NCBI RefSeq assembly: GCF_934359325.1 | Contig: NZ_CAKRLH010000082.1 | Span: forward strand, 1-6,961 | Origin: an uncultured Porphyromonas sp. | GTDB taxonomy: Bacteria; Bacteroidota; Bacteroidia; Bacteroidales; Porphyromonadaceae | DNA length: 6,961 bases | Reading direction: 5' to 3' | Shown here: one piece after another, positions 6,364-6,961 of the stretch | Layout: the number at the start of each line of letters is the position of its first letter | Numbering within the stretch: position 1 is the first letter of the stretch | The notes under the pieces: model-generated | What the model saw: only the letters and a program-made list of their open reading frames with translations | Databases searched by the model: none | What the model was told of the DNA's origin: nothing | Program-made: the position numbers and the translations under genes

Positions 6364-6961
6364 CTTTTGCACATCCCTGGGTTTTTCTCCTCCTGCTGCT
6401 CTTGCCGCTTTTCGTCTACATATACATACGTAGGCGGAGGCGTCCTGCCACCTTTACGCTGAGCAGTGCCAATGCATTCCGAGGAATGCGTCGCAGCTTG
6501 CGCTCACGCCTGACTTGGATCCCCTTTGTCCTGCTGCTCATCGCTTACTCATGTATGGTGACGGCACTTGCTCGTCCGCAGAGCTTCAGTAACAAGTCGT
6601 CCAGTGAGACGGAGGGTATCAATATTATGATGTCTCTGGATATCTCCGGGAGTATGCTTGCTCGTGACCTGAAGCCTAATCGTGTCGAAGCGGCAAAGGC
6701 TGTGGCTAGCGAATTTATCTCCTCTCGCCAGCACGACAACATCGGCTTGGTGATCTTTGCCGGTGAGAGCTTTACGCAGTGCCCGCTCACTACAGACCAA
6801 GCCATCCTACTCAGTCTCCTCAGTCAGGTGGACATAGGGCTGCTGGAGGACGGCACGGCAATCGGTGACGGTCTCGCCACCGCAGTGAGCCGACTGAAGG
6901 ACCAGAAGGGTGATAGTAAAGTGGTTATCCTCCTGACCGATGGAACCAACAATGCCGGAAC
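6360..6961 (+). CDS. batA: BatA, membrane-anchored VWA protein, 3'-truncated by the window edge
   Basis: The reading frame stays open from ATG 6360 to the window end, giving 200 complete codons of a protein usually about 330 residues long. Two hydrophobic helices (about 7-23 and 52-70) flank a short cytoplasmic loop that begins with five arginines (24-28). The VWA domain follows ARPQ and begins at TEGINIMMSLDISGSM. MIDAS residues are Asp94, Ser96 and Ser98 (DISGS), Thr166 (DGTAIGDG) and Asp194 (LLTDGTNN). The segments RPNDNIGLVIF-like (QHDNIGLVIFAGESFTQCPLT) and LEDGTAIGDGLATAVSRLKD match BatA rather than BatB. In Bacteroides fragilis the bat genes were linked to aerotolerance; mechanism is unresolved. 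A purine-rich AGAGGA (6348-6353) lies 6 bases before the start, inside the upstream gene, and ATGA overlap suggests coupling. A third helix and the rest of the VWA domain should lie beyond 6961. Confidence 0.93.
   Translation, partial: MTFAHPWVFLLLLLLPLFVYIYIRRRRRPATFTLSSANAFRGMRRSLRSRLTWIPFVLLLIAYSCMVTALARPQSFSNKSSSETEGINIMMSLDISGSMLARDLKPNRVEAAKAVASEFISSRQHDNIGLVIFAGESFTQCPLTTDQAILLSLLSQVDIGLLEDGTAIGDGLATAVSRLKDQKGDSKVVILLTDGTNNAG

Noticed and set aside
6545..6805. Two overlapping - strand frames of 83-86 residues at the window end
   Set aside because: They are shadows of batA, which has an intact VWA domain on the + strand.
3486..6961. A new antiphage or toxin system built on AAA+ and VWA proteins
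   Set aside because: Gene order and motifs match the known bat locus, and no nuclease, integrase, phage gene or composition shift is present.

Overview
The window looks like an ordinary chromosomal segment of a Bacteroidetes, most likely a member of the Bacteroidales. Four things point there. The gene order moxR, DUF58 gene, small membrane-protein gene, batA is the front of the Bacteroides aerotolerance (bat) locus. There is a secreted family 92 glycoside hydrolase. The only real intergenic gap holds an exact match to the Bacteroidetes -7 promoter element TAnnTTTG. Both predicted signal peptides end in Ala followed by Gln, as is common in this phylum. Base composition looks somewhat above half G+C by eye, which is high for Bacteroides itself; a Porphyromonas-like genus is possible, but this is a weak guess.

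All five genes and the leading fragment lie on the + strand and are tightly packed. Region 1 (1-3391) is the 3' part of rimo, which encodes the ribosomal protein S12 methylthiotransferase and whose start lies outside the window. It overlaps by 4 bases (ATGA) a complete GH92 exo-alpha-mannosidase gene. The mannosidase has every catalytic and specificity residue expected of an alpha-1,2-mannosidase. Region 2 (3392-3485) is a short spacer with an imperfect hairpin around the GH92 stop codon, two G runs and the TATATTTG element. Region 3 (3486-6961) is the start of the bat locus: a MoxR AAA+ ATPase, a DUF58 protein with an intact MIDAS, a membrane protein with a signal peptide and one transmembrane helix, and BatA, a membrane-anchored VWA protein cut off by the window end. 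Gaps or overlaps within this region are -4 to +11 bases, so it is almost certainly one transcription unit that continues downstream, where batB, batC, batD and batE would be expected.

Functionally, rimo modifies Asp of ribosomal protein S12. The mannosidase trims alpha-mannose from host or fungal glycans in the cell envelope or outside the cell. The bat proteins probably form a cytoplasm-to-periplasm complex in which MoxR ATPase activity acts through metal-ion-dependent VWA domains; its molecular role is unresolved. I see no mobile element, CRISPR array, tRNA or rRNA. Nothing here is clearly a previously undescribed system. The best leads are the rimo/mannosidase coupling, the regulatory gap at 3376-3485, and the poorly characterised bat membrane component at 5368-6363.
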